In this document: piece after piece, positions 33,791 through 46,788 of the stretch
How the letters are laid out: each line of letters starts with the position of its first letter
Position numbering within the stretch: position 1 is the stretch's first letter
Origin: Zanthoxylum bungeanum
Lineage: Eukaryota; Streptophyta; Magnoliopsida; Sapindales; Rutaceae
Direction of reading: 5' to 3'
Length of the DNA: 64,000 bases
Assembly (NCBI GenBank): GCA_019454045.1
Contig: SKCR01023792.1
Coordinates: 1-64,000, forward strand
Notes under the pieces: generated by a model
What the model was told of the DNA's origin: nothing
The model's input: the letters and a program-made list of their open reading frames with translations, nothing else
The model's database searches: none
Position numbers and translations under genes: made by a program

Positions 33791-36325
33791 TTTATATCTT
33801 GATTCTAATAGTCCAACTATTTAATCAACGATTTGTGATACTATTTATTATAATGATTATAATAGTCCAACTATATAATCAAATATAATCTAAATTAATT
33901 AACCTCAATTACATTGATTACTATAATCCAATTATAAAATCAATTATAAACTGAAATTAATTAATTCAAATATATTGATTAATATAATCCAATTATATAT
34001 AATCAACTATAATACAGTCCAACTGTTAATTAAAACAACAATTTAAATATTAGTCCAACTAACATTTAATCTAACGACGAAATAATTTGAATGAGCGCGT
34101 ATGGCAAGAAATTAAACGAGTATTGCAAATTCAATTCTTGCCTCCCACTCGACGAGCCTCTAACCCTCTGTCGAGTACTCGGGAAACCGTGTTCCTAGTG
34201 GGCTAGGATCCCGTTAAATATCACACAATCTTGACTTTGGCCAACAAATTGTATGATAATTAACTAGGTAGATCTCTAAGATCAATTGGATCTAATCCAA
34301 TTCCTAGATCCGGTAGGAGGATATCCAAATCCGAAACATATATCTTATATATGCCAATACATCTAATGTATTACCTAACATTTTCCTCTGAATCAACTAA
34401 GCCTTGGCTTTGGCACAACAAACTTAGTGATCCCAGTCAAGCGCGACCCATTGACCATGGAAAGCTTCGTAATCAATGTCGATGGACAAGAAGTGGTCTT
34501 GACTTTGGCCAACAAGCCACAACTTGGACATGACACCAATATGGACCAAAACTCTCGTGATTCAAACACATCTTCGACGGACAAAGGGCTTGACTTTGGC
34601 CAACAACCCAATGCCAGTCTCGGATCTTGAGTGAGAATCACTCAATGGAAGGAAAGACGCTTAATATTGAGCGAGGGTTTTTCGCGTGGAAATTGGCAAC
34701 CAATTTATTATCTTTGTTAAGGTCTCATCATCATACACCCTTAAACATGCATTCTAAATACATAATAAAGCGCATATGAAATAAAATAATAATGATATGC
34801 GGATGGATATTTTACATTGATCCTAGATCAAATCTCTTATTTTCTCTCTCCAAAGCTAGCACATGTATTTACTTCTACCCGTTACACTACACTTCTAAAG
34901 AAACCTCATTTGTATTGAGGGGAATAGGTGAGAAGAGAAATACAATGAGAATAGAGGTGATGAGGCTGGACACGCAGGTCCAATTAATATATCAAATTTA
35001 TTACAATTTCCAAAATTGTCCCACCCGACTAATATCCATCTGATATACATTATTCACGCATCACAACCATGTATTCATACAAGCATGTTATCAATCAATC
35101 TAATCCAATTAATTAATCTGATAATTAGTGATCATCCAATGTTCAAACAACGATTTGATTTTGTTCGAGTCAAACTCGTTTTGCAAACACGTACTCAAAG
35201 TACAATTTCTACGAATTAAATTAAATTACATAATTAAATCCAATTTAATACGCATATAATTCTAATTCTCTATTTAATTCCAAATTAAATATTACACTTT
35301 ATTAAATAAACCTTTACGACTTAAATTCCAAATTTAATCGTTACGGGTCTCAAAGCCCGATTAATATCCAATATTAATTGTCATTAAAGTCCAATGGGCT
35401 TTTAATTAATTTCTTCAAGGCGTGGACTTTTGGTCAACTCGGGTCAAACCGAATAACCAAAATCCAATCCGGGAGTTACCCCATAAGCCCAAAAATTAAT
35501 TTAGGCCCATTAGGCCCAATTAAACTTTAAAGGTTCATTAGTCGCATTTGGGCCTTTTGGAAGCGGTTTTGGGCCTAATTGGATCCAACCAATTTTGGCC
35601 TAAACCAACTTTGTACAACAAAGTCCAATAAACCCAATTAACAACTTTAAAAGCCCAAATCCAATTTTAAGGCCCATTTTAATTAAATTACAAAATCCAA
35701 TTTTACAATTCAATTAAACAAAGTGCATAGCATTATTAATTATCCAAATCAAAGTTTCCAAAACACCAAATTTGTCCAATTAATCATGCTTAACATCATG
35801 GAATCATGTCCAACATAATTTGATCAAAATCAAACCCAAATATACATGCTAAAGTCTCGGCCAAATGGGGATTTTGTGTCCAAATTCAAATCCAATCCAA
35901 TTGAATCCAATCAAACATAAAATCAACATCCCCTAATGATTTCCAAGTCATCCAATGAACAAAAAATAAAAAAAATTCCAAGACATAATGGGCTATTGTA
36001 TTCGGCCAACCTAAGCAATTTAGGGAAAATTGTTCCAAACTAATTTTCAACAAATTGATCCAATCAATCCTCAATTAAACATACTTTAAGCATTATAAAT
36101 CATCCAATTTCATTAAACATGCTCAAAATCAAGTTTACCCAAATTTGTCAATTTTGGCCAACACATAAAATTGGGGAAATTTGTTCCAAACACAATTTCT
36201 TCAAATTGATCATTCACAACATCAATTCATCAATATACAAGCATACTTAATCAATCAATTCAACCAAATCATGCTTCAATTGATATTACCCAATTTTAAC
36301 CCTAACTTTTTTCATGCTTGACAAA
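33791..36325 (-). mobile_element. Cop1-A untranslated leader
   Basis: About 2.5 kb with no sense gene. Contains the about 59-bp tandem repeats (33800-34030), the CTTGACTTTGGCCAACAA motif three times (34228-34247, 34497-34516, 34590-34609) and the antisense frame (34427-34630) shared with other copies. Confidence 0.78.
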
Positions 36326-36338
36326 GCTCAAGATACCA
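36326..36338 (-). other. primer-binding site of Cop1-A
   Basis: Minus strand TGGTATCTTGAGC, one base from the 5' LTR; initiator-Met tRNA type with two changes from TGGTATCAGAGC. Confidence 0.75.
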
Positions 36339-36339
36339 T

Positions 36340-38485
36340 TGTTGAGTTTCTATATTAGGTCCCAAGATCATGAAATCAAGCATAAAATTCGCATGAATAC
36401 ATCAAAGGAATAAGGCGGAATTCATACTCACATTGAATGGTTTGATGCTAGGAAGAACAAGATGTGTTTTCCTCCTTGTTGGTGCTCGGTTTGGCCTCCA
36501 AAAACAGCAGGGGCTGCTCGGTTTTGGTCCTCTTTGTGTCTCCAAAAATCGGCCATGGGTGGTCTCCATGGAAGCTCCAAGCTTCAAGCTCCAAAGTAGA
36601 TTCCAAGCTCAAGAGTTCACTGCCCTATCACCTTAATATAACCCATGTGTGTGCTAGCACTACTCTTCTTCCTTTGCTTCTCACAAATTCGGTCAAACTA
36701 GAAAATTGGAGAACAAAAATTGGCTCAAAACCATGGATGAAGAAGTGGCTCCAAGCCGTGAGAGGAAGAAGAGAAAAGGGAGGGAAAAATAGGTTTCCTC
36801 AAAACCGTATGCCCTAAATTGGAGAGAGAGAAGATAAAGCTTTAATATATATATTTATTACATTTACCAAGTAAATTAAATAAAACATATATATTACTTT
36901 AATTCAAAAGTCAAAAAGTAAAAAGCAATAAAGCTTTCCATCATTTCACATCACTATTCACATCACATCTATTCACTTTAATAAAGTGACAACATGTTAT
37001 GTCATATCACTCAAAGTGACAAGTGATTTGAAAATTGATGCGACTAGCGATTTGACGCTTGATGTGACTTGCGTGCCGCGTTCGAATTCGAGATGCGAAT
37101 GCGCTCGCAATAACTCTCGGGCTCGGGTTCGCTAATTCCAAATTAATGAATTTTCCGTCGCGTCGTAATTAAATGATTACGCCTAGCGAAATCACTATTC
37201 ACGTCGCAAACGAATTAATTCTAAATTAATTCGTTTGCCCGAATTAAAATCCAATTTCAATTTCGCGTCGAAATCTAATTTCGCATAATATATCGAATAT
37301 ATTATTTTATCGATTAATTCAAAATTAATCGGTCTCTCTCTTTAATTAATATTTTATCTCAGATAAAATATCTCCGTAATTAATCCCAGATTAATTTTCT
37401 CTCTCTTCTAATTAATCCCAGATTAATAATAGTGCGAGTTATACGTCATCGGTGAATCTTCGGGAAGCGACCCATGAGATCCCCGGATATGTTGGTAGTA
37501 AATACGGTCGTCGGACTGTCCGAACACGTAAGTACCTCGTACTACGTTTATACCGATTTACAAGACAAGGTTGGCTTCTAGCAAAGCGCCATGCCTACCC
37601 AATTCTCCGGAAATATCCTTATAGGAATATGTGATCTATATCAAGCGTAGTATACCGAAGTATTGCGTATTTCTGTCCATTATCGGATGATCACGTGCAA
37701 GGCCTGGGGCTGGAATTGTGTCTGCCCCGTACGAAGCACATATCGGATGTCTGGAAACTAGTCTCTATAATCGGATATACATGACCCAGTCATAATATCC
37801 CGATAGCTCGAGCATTTAAGAGAACGAGTTTCATATCCTAAGTGACCATCATCTCCACTATGACTGGAGTGATACTTCCGTCTTGACATCACACCCAACA
37901 CACTACGATTCCCAATATACCCAGTATCGGCGTACACAGAACCGGTTAAAGCCCTGGACGACCTCAACTAAAGTATATTGATTGTCGTATGTATTAGCGG
38001 TGCAAGTCTCAGGTTAAGACTAAATACACCTACCCTGATTGCAGACTCCCATATACACATAGTCATACTACCAATGGGATTCCGCGGGGGGGTCTATCCA
38101 GAGCGAAGCTATTTCCCGTACCATCGGTAAAACACAACCTTCTATTACACTTGCATGAGTATCCTATACCCAGATATATGAGAACTATGACGTTGTGCCC
38201 TCACAAACGCGCACAAGTGCAATACTAGTCTTTTACGTATTTATCGATGTCCAATCTCGATAATACTCTGACTAGGGATATTTAATGATTTATCCTTCGT
38301 GGACTGATACTGTCTCATATCATTCTCTGTCCAGGAACAAATCATATGGACCTCTCTTCATTTATTTATCTAGGTGATCTAATCACAAATGATAAGAGTG
38401 TAATCTCTTTTGTCACATAGTTAATTTGTACAACAACACCGTGATCTGTACAAATAGTGACGCTATGGGTCATAATTGTCCAACA
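36340..38485 (-). mobile_element. Cop1-A 5' LTR
   Basis: TGTTGAGTTTCTA at 36340 to ATAATTGTCCAACA at 38485, 2146 bp, close to identical with 26110-28253. Carries the same antisense (37452-37634) and sense (37758-37967) ORFs and the hairpin array. Confidence 0.9.
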
Positions 38486-40875
38486 CGTATATCCACACTT
38501 TTGAAGAGTTAGTACTAGGACAAATTTGATTCCATTCAAATATTGTCTACGAATCTAGTTTATTGGGCAAAGTGCCTAAAACACCTTTACTTGGTAAAAG
38601 TGTAAATGCCACCGATCTATTAACCCTGGTTCATAGTGACGTAGGTGGGCCCATGTCTAGCTAGGCTAGATGTGGATATGAATATTTTGTGACCTTTACG
38701 GATGTGGCATTGCGTCATCGTTATGTGTTTCTTTTGAAATACAAATCGGAAACTTTTAGAGTTTCGACACGAAATAGACAAACAGATCGGCTAAAGTATT
38801 AAAACCATCATGGTTAGACCATGATGGAAAATACTTAAGCAATAAGTTTCTTAATTACTTGAAAGAGTATAGTATTCTTTCAATGAGGACTCCTCCCGGA
38901 ACATGTCAATTTGACGGTGTGTTCGAACTGAGAAACCAAATTTTGTTGGACATGATAAGGTTAATCATGAGTCGCTCTGAGCTACCATTTCCTTCAACGG
39001 ATACGCATAAACAGTGCAGAACTTATTTTGAATAAGGTTCCATAATAATCTGTTTGACAGACTTCATATTAGATATGAACAGGAAAGAAACCGAGTTTCT
39101 CATTCCTGAAGATTTGGGTATGCTAGGCATATGTTTGGATGATACCAAACTAAAACCCAAATTGGATAAGTGCCTAAATTGTAGGTTATCCTAGGGAAAC
39201 CAAAGTATAGTACTTATACAACTCACAAGAGAACAATGTAATTGTTGCTCACCATGCGGTTTTCCTAAGAGGAATACCTATATGCAGTGGTAAGTGGGAT
39301 GAAAGTAAAACTCAATGAAAATCGAAGTAATACTGTTCCAGGCACCAATTCCTTAATGGAACACAAATAGTTCATCAAAGATGTAACTATACCGATAATC
39401 TTCGAATACATGAGAACCACGTAAGTCGGAGAGAGTCAGAAAACAACCTAGGGTATGGGTTTCTGATCTTACCTCATAAAGATGTCAATCTTTTAAGGAG
39501 TGCGAACTGACTACGTATGAGGAAGTGATACAAGGTATCGACTCCCTATTATGGCGAAGTGCCATTATATCCGAAATGAATTCCATGTATACCAACCAAG
39601 TTTGGATACTAGTTGATGTATCGCAAGGCATTGTGCCTAATGGTACAATATAAGTCTTCAAGGAAGACGTACAAGGATGGCAACATACCAACGTACTAAG
39701 CTAGGCTTGTAGTGAAAAGGTATCGTTATCAACATTATGTCGATTACGATGAAACCTTTTACATGTTGCCATGGTAAATCCATTTTGATATTGCTTGCTA
39801 ATGCTGCATGTTTCATTTATGAAATGTGGCAGCTAAATGCCAAAACCGCTTTTCTTAACGGAAACCTTTTGGAGGATGTTTACAACATCCTGATGGTTTT
39901 TTCGTACCAAAACTAGCAAACAAGGTTTACAGGTTATTCGATCCATGGATGGATTGAAGCAAGCATTGCGTTCTTGGAATTATCGTTTTGATGTAATCAT
40001 AATGATGTATGATTTAATTCAAAACGAAAATGATTCTTGTGTATATAATAAGGTTAGTGGGAGCGCAATGACAGTGAATGTCCTATAAATAATGATAATA
40101 TGTCATTTCTTGGAAATGATATTCCCGTAAATATAATCGGTGAAAGCTTGGCTTTCATTAAAATTCTTCGTAGAATTCTTGGGAGAAACAACCTTTATTC
40201 TAGGAATAAAGATCTACTGGGATAGATTTAAAGTTGTTAGTACTCTCCGAGAACTCGTACATTGAATAAATGTACGTGACCTGGTGTCTCATACGCTTTG
40301 AGCATATGGAGTCATAATCGGGCCAATCCAAGTGATAGTCATTGGATTGATGTTAAGAACATCCTTAAGTATCTTAGATGATCTAAGGATGCTTTCTTAT
40401 ACTATGGAGAAGGAGAACTTAAAGTGACTAGGATCACTGTTGCAAGTTTCCTAACCGATAAAACCGACTATAAGTCGTAACAACGGTACTATACAGTGAG
40501 CTGGAAATCTTCCAAGCAAGATATTGTTACCGAATAAACAACAAAAGCGGGTTATTGCTGCAGCTGAGGCAGCAATAGAAGCCATTTGGGTAGATAATAA
40601 TCTAATTAGATTAGATATAGTTCTGTTAGCAGCTGAGCTAGGCTTCAGCGCAGGCTAAACAATTAATGGTCTCATCAATGATCCAGATAAATACTTCGAA
40701 TATTCATCTGATTTGTTCGGATCATACATCATGGCGATGTGATGATCGAATAAATCACATAAGATAATAATCATGCAAATCCACTGACGACAGCATTTTC
40801 TCAGTAATTTGAGCGAACCGAACATAGTTCAGGTGTAAGACACTCGAGTGACTGGCTATAGGCCAAGTGGGAGAC
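38486..40875 (+). pseudogene. Cop1-B pol 3' part: integrase, RT, RNase H
   Basis: Plus-strand pol resumed after Cop1-A (TSD copy at 38486-38490). Recognisable by homology: the start of the integrase core (HSDVGGPMSS-like region near 38630-38660), the integrase tail (39110-39270), RT (39500-40200) and RNase H (40340-40840). A TAA at 39697-39699 matches the Cop1-A stop. The RT catalytic site (40085-40115) reads CCTATAAATAATGATAATATG, with no YVDD. It ends with the polypurine tract AAGTGGGAGAC at 40865-40875. Confidence 0.85.
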
Positions 40876-42885
40876 TGTTGGACAGTTATGACCCATAGCG
40901 TCACTATTTGTACAGATCATGGTGTTGTTGTACAAATTAACTATGTGACAAAGGAAATTGCTCTCTTATCATTTGTAATTAGATTACCAAGATGTATAAA
41001 TGATAGGAGGTCCTTATGATTAGTTCCTGGATTGAGATGATATGAGACAGTATCAATCCACGAAGTTTTAATCATTAAATATCCCTAGTCAGAGTATTAT
41101 CGAGATTGGACATCGATAATGCGGAAAAGACTAGTATTACACTTGTGCGCGTTGTGAGGGCATAACGACATAGTTCTCATATATTTTGGTATAAGATACT
41201 CATGCAAGTATAGTAGGAGGTTGTGTTTTACCGATGGTACGGAAAACAGCTTCGCTCAGGATAGACCCCTCGGAAATCCATTGGTAGTATGACTATGTGT
41301 CACTGGAAGTCCGAATCAGGGTAGGTGTATTTGGTCTTTAACTTGAGACTTGCACCGCTAATACTTACGACAATCAATGTACTTTGGTTTTGGTCATCCA
41401 GGGCTTTAACAGGTTCTGTGTATGCCTCTTCTAGGCATATTGAGAATCATAATGTATTGGGTGTGATGTTGAGACGTAAGTATCACTCCAGTCATAGTGG
41501 AGATGATGATCACGTAGGATACGGAACTCGTTCTCTTATATGCTGTAGCTATCAGGATATTATGACTAGGTCATGTTTATTCGATTATAAAGGCTAGTTA
41601 CCAGAGATCCGATATGTGCTTCGTACGGGGCAGACATAATTCCAGCCCCAGGCCTTGCACGTGACATCCGATACTGGATCGAAATACGCAATACTACGTA
41701 TACTACGCCTAATATAAATCACGTATTCCTATAAGAATATTTCTGGAGAATTGGGTAGGCACGGTGCTTTGCTAGAAGCCAACCTTGTCTTGTAAATCGG
41801 TAAAAACGTAGTACTAGGTACGTACGTGTTGGATAATCCGACGACCGAATTTACTGCCAACATATCCGGGGATCTCACGGGTCGCTTCCTAAAGATTCAC
41901 CGATGACGTATGACTCGCACTTTATTAATCTGGGATTAATTTGATGAGAGGGAAAATTAATCTGGGATTAATTACGGAGATATTTTATCTGGGATAAAAT
42001 ATTAATTAAAGAGAGAGAACGATTAATTTGGAATTAATCGATAAAATAATATATTCGATATATTATATGAAATTGGAATTCGACACGGAATTAAAATTAG
42101 ATTTTAATTCGGGCGAACGAGTTAATTTAGAATTAATTTATTAGCGACGTGAATAGTGATTTTGCTAGGCATAATTATTTAATTACGTCGCAATGGAAAA
42201 TTCGTTAATTTGGAATTAGCGAACCCGAGCCCGGGAGTGTTTGCGGGCTCATTCGCATTGCGATTTAAAGTGCGGCCCACAAGTCACATCTAGCATCAAA
42301 TCGATAGTCATATCAAGCGTCAAATCACTTGTCACTTTGAGTGATGTGATGTGTAGTCCTTGTGATGTGAATAGTTGATGTAGTGGTTGTAGGCTTTTAT
42401 TGCCTTGACTTTTTGCATTTGGAAAATCAATTAATTGATTTTTGGAAAATCAAGAAAGTGTATTAGATACACAAACCAAACAAGACATCATCATCTCTCT
42501 TATTCTTCCTCTCTCTCTTATGGTCTTGGACCTCTTTTCTTCTTCCAATTTTTCTATTTTCACCGAGAATGGAGGAGAAGCTAAGGAATTTTGTGGCAAA
42601 ATTCCTAAGTGCTAGCACACTTCCGGGGTCTTGCGAAGGTGATAGAGAACCGCACTTGTGAGCATGGAATCACACAAAGCTTGGAGCTTGGAGGGATCAT
42701 CATTGCCGAAAATGGAGGACAATTTTTCAGCCCAATTGCCGAGAGCACTCTAGGAGGGAGCTTCAAGTTTTGTTCTTCGTCGCATCGCTCAACCGCTCAA
42801 TGTAAGTATTCCGCAACTTCCTTGTTGTATTCACATGTATGTTTCTTGCTTAAATTGATCCTTGGGAACTTAGAGAAACCCAACA
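40876..42885 (+). mobile_element. Cop1-B 3' LTR
   Basis: TGTTGGACAGTTATG at 40876 to AAACCCAACA at 42885, 2010 bp, followed by the CTATG TSD copy. A TATA-like TGTATAAATGA at about 40992-41002 is only about 115 bp into the LTR and conserved in the other copies, so U3 may be short. Contains the sense ORF at 41325-41597. Confidence 0.88.
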
Positions 42886-45800
42886 CTATGTACATGTCAC
42901 TCAAACTTTTGCTGAGGAATAACTTTCGTCAGCGGATCTGCAATGTTGTCATCTGATGCGACCTTCTCGATCTTCACATCACCACGATGTATGATCTCAC
43001 GAATTCGACAGAAACGTCGAAGAACATGCTTGGATCATTGATGAGACAGCGGTTCTTTAGCCTGCGCTATAGCCACGTTATTGTCACAATACAATGGAAC
43101 AGGCTCAGTTGCTAACAGAACTACTCCTAATCCAATTAGGAATTTACGGATCCAAACTGCCTCTTTTGCTGCTTCAGCTGCAGCAATATACTCCGCTTCT
43201 ATTTTTGAATCGGCAACAGTCTCTTACTTGGAAGATTTCCAGCTTACTGCTCCGTTGTTCAAACAAAATATGTACCCAGATTTTGAATTACAGTCGTCTT
43301 TATCAGTTTGAAAACTTACATCGGTATACCCAGTTACCTCAAGTTATCCATCTCCATAGATTAAGAAAGCATCCTTAGTTCGTCTAAGATAGTTAAGGAT
43401 ATTCTTAACCGCCATCCAGTGACCATCACCTGGATCGGCCTGTTAGCGACTACACATGCTCAAAGCATACGAGACATCAGGTCACGTACATATCATGGCA
43501 TACATGATCGATCCGAATGCCAAGGCGAATGGGATCTGACTCATGTTGTCTCTCTCATCTTGAGTTTTAGGACACATGTCCTTAGATAGAGTGACGCCAT
43601 GTGACACTGGCAACAGTCCCCTCTTAGACTATTCCATGTTGAATCTCTTCAACACTTTGTCAATGTACGTGCTCTGGGAGAGTCCAAGCAGCTTTCTAGA
43701 TCTATCCTGGTAAATCTTTATTCCTAGAATAAAGGCTGCTTCTCCCAAATCCTTCATGGAGAATTTTAATGAAACCCAAGCTTTCACCGATTGTAGCAAG
43801 GGAATGTCATTGCCAATAAATGACAATGAATGTCAGTTCGCTCCCACTAACCTTCTTATATACACAAGGATCATCCTCATTTTGAATGAAATCATATTCT
43901 TTTATGATCTTATCAAAACGTTGGTTCCAAGAACGCGATGTTTGCTTTAATCTATAAATGGATCGATTTAACTTGCAAACCTTGTCTGCATGTTTAGGTA
44001 CGACAAAACCGTCAGGCTGTTACATATAAACATCCTCCAAAAGGTTTCCATTAAGGAAAGTGGTTTTGACGTCCATCTGCCATATCTCGTAATCGAAATA
44101 TGCAGCAATAACAAGCATTATCCGAATGGATTTAATCATGGCAACAAGTGAAAATGTTTCGTCGTAATCGACACCATGTCGTTGACGATACCCCTTCGCT
44201 ACAAGCCTAGCTTTGCACGTTTGTATGTTGCCATCAATGTTGGTCTTCTTCTTGAAGACCCATTTACAACCAATAGGCTTTACGCCTTCTGGTGCATCAA
44301 CCAGTGTCCAAACTTGGTTGGTGTACATGGAATCCATTTCGGACTTCATGGCATCTTGCCGTAAACCGGAGTCGATACCTTGTATCGTTTCCTCATATGT
44401 AGCCGGCTCGTTATCCTCAATAAGATTAATATCTACGTAAGGTGAGATCAGAAACCCATACCTCTCAGGTTGTTTTCTGACTCTCTCCGATCTACGCGGT
44501 TCTTTTGTATTCAAATATTGTAGTATAGTCTCATCCCTAATGAACTGTTCGTGTTCCGTTAAGGATTCTGTGCCAAGAACAGTATCACTCCGATTTTCAT
44601 CGAGTTCTACTTTCCTCCCACTAACCACTGTATTTAGGAATTCATATTCTCAAGGAAAACCGCATGTAAAGCAACAAATACTTTGTTCTCTTGTGGGTTG
44701 TAGAAGTAATATCCTTTAGTTTCCCTAGGATAATCTACAAATAGACACTTATCCGATTTGGGTTCAAGTTTGGTACCATCCAAACATTTAACGTATGCCC
44801 AGCAACCCCAAATCTTCAGGAAAGAGAAACCCGGTTTCTTTCATGTCTATATTTCATACGGAGTCTGTTGAACAGACTTTGACGGAACCTTATCCAAAAT
44901 AAGCATTGCACTGTTCAATGCATATCCCTATAAGGAAATAGGTAGCTCTGTGCGACTCATCATAGACCTTACCATGGCTAACAAAGTTTGGTTTCTCCGT
45001 TCGGACACACCGTTTAATTGCGGTGTTCCGGGAGGAGTCCACTGTGAAAGAATACCATACTCTTTCAAGTAATCGAGAAACTCGTTGCTTAAGTATTCTC
45101 CACCATGGTCCGACCGTAATGTTTTAATACTTTTATCGATCTGTTATTCTACTTCATGTCGAAATTCTTTGAATTTCTCAAAGGTTTCCGACTTGTATCT
45201 CATAAGATACACATAACCATAACGCGATGCATCATCCGTAAAGGTTACAAAGTATTCATATCCACCTCTAGCCTGGCTATACATGGGCCCACATACGTCA
45301 CTATGAACGAGGGCTAACAGTTCGGTGGCACATGCACCTTTACCGGTAAAAGGTGTTTTAGGAATTTTCCTAATAAACAAGATTCGCAGATGTCATATGA
45401 ATTTGGATCAAATTCGTCCAAGTACCCACTCTTCGAAAGTGTGGATATGTGAGTCTTGTTAATGTGTCCCTGACGACAATGCCACATATAAGTTTCATAT
45501 TTGTTACTTAATTTAAACCTTTTGTTTGTTACATTATATGTTTGAGATTGATTTATATTCAAAATATAAAAACCATTATTCACATCAGCACTGTATATCT
45601 CCATATCATTTTTATACATAAAACACCGAGTGTTTCTAAAAATGAAAGTATAGCCACATTGGGCCAATAAAGATACAGATATAATATTCCTAGTCAAACT
45701 AGGTACATAATAACAGTTTGAAAGATTAAGTACATGCCCCGAGGGCAGTTCCAAAATATAAGTCCCAATGGCCAAAACGGCGAATCGAGTCTCATTTCCA

Positions 45801-45922
45801 ACGCGGAGGTCAATCTCTCTTGAGGCCATTCTCCTGCTAATTCGCAAATCCCGCATATCAGTACAAATATGAGTACCACAACCAGAATGAAAAATCCAAT
45901 TTTTAAAACTATAAGTAAACAT
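42886..45922 (-). pseudogene. Cop1-C pol: protease, integrase, RT, RNase H
   Basis: The best-preserved Cop1 pol, minus strand. 45314-45922: protease and pre-integrase. The protease triad reads WIFHSGCGTHIC, so the catalytic Asp is His (codon 45887-45889); YVPSLTRNIISVS and a pre-integrase region follow. 45144-45380: integrase core start (LVHSDVCGPMYS, VTFTDDASRYGYVY). 44020-44628: integrase-RT linker and RT start (PIGCKWVFKKKTN, RHGVDYDETFS). 43629-43826: RT (FSMKDLGEAAFILGIKIYQD). The YVDD segment is deleted (43818-43845). RNase H (about 42900-43500) carries a stop just before the AEYIAA block. It is fragmented by frameshifts. Confidence 0.88.
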
Positions 45923-45924
45923 GT

Positions 45925-46788
45925 TTATTTATATAACAAACATACCTGAAGCGGTGCCTTGCCTGCTTTAATTTCCTTCATGTGCGCCTTGTACTCACGG
46001 CAGTCACGCCTCCAGTGACCACATTTGCCACACTGCAGGCATACATCTTGGGATTTGTCCTTAGCCTTCCCAGAAGACTTTGACGATTTAGCCTTGCCCT
46101 TCTTCTTATACTTCCTTACACCTCCATTCGCCTTAGGCCAAGCCCTCAGAGACTGAGATGTTGAAGCAAAGTGCGCCTCGTGCTTTTTGCCCTTCAACAA
46201 CTATTTTTCTGCTTCACGCAACATTGTCATCAGCTCTCCAAGAGTATGGTCTTGGTTCATCATATTGTAGTTCATGATGAACCCGCTCCAACTGTCAGGA
46301 AGAGACTGCAAGATCGAATCTATAGAAGTCTCAGCCTCAAAGGTTATGCCTAGCTGACCTAGCTGTTCAATGTTAGCAATCATCTGTGAAACATGGTGGT
46401 CAACAGACGTACACTCTGACATTCGTGAGCAAAAGAGCTTCTTCTGTAATTCATACATTTGCGATCTAAGGTTAGATCGATGAAGGTCCTTCAATTTTGC
46501 CTTCATAGTATAGGGATCCAATCCCTTATTTTGGCGACGAAATTGAGGGGTCATCACAGCGAGCATGACGGACTGAGCAGTTGAGTTGTCATCGCTATGA
46601 GTCTTCCAAAGCTCAAGTTCAAGCGGCTGCTCATTTCTGAGCTTAGGTCCGATGGGTCTCTCTATCGGATAGAGCATCCTCTCAGCCCCTCGGACAATCC
46701 TGAGGTTCATATCCTAATCAGGAAAGTTCGAGCCATTAAAGACATTTTCGCCCATGATAATGTCTCTAACTCCAATCTTTCCAACCAT
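45925..46788 (-). pseudogene. Cop1-C gag
   Basis: Starts at the ATG at 46786-46788 (MVGKIGVRDIIMGENVFNG). Two in-frame TAG codons break it: at 46714-46716, where copia gag normally has Trp (NFPD-stop-DMNLR), and at 46201-46203 after the coiled-coil-like MTMLREAEK. The C-terminal part is Lys-rich and has one CCHC knuckle, CLQCGKCGHWRRDC, for nucleic-acid binding. Apart from the stops the frame is open for about 290 codons, the longest gag in the window. Protease lies in another frame. Confidence 0.88.

Larger units (their letters stand above)
26110..38485 (-). mobile_element. Cop1-A, full-length copia element inside Cop1-B
   Basis: A minus-strand element with 3' LTR 26110-28253 and 5' LTR 36340-38485, and the TSD CGTAT at 26105-26109 and 38486-38490. 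The LTRs are very similar: I counted roughly 14 differences over the first 720 bp, about 2%. It is the innermost Cop1 insertion of this branch and carries an LTR-H solo LTR of its own. Gag and pol are degenerate; the CCHC region of gag is deleted. Confidence 0.92.
20626..42885 (+). mobile_element. Cop1-B, plus-strand copia element inside Cop1-C
   Basis: 5' LTR 20626-22589, 3' LTR 40876-42885, TSD CTATG at 20621-20625 and 42886-42890. Opposite in orientation to its host copy C. Interrupted by Cop1-A between 26109 and 38486; without A it is about 9.9 kb. Gag and pol are degenerate. Confidence 0.9.
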
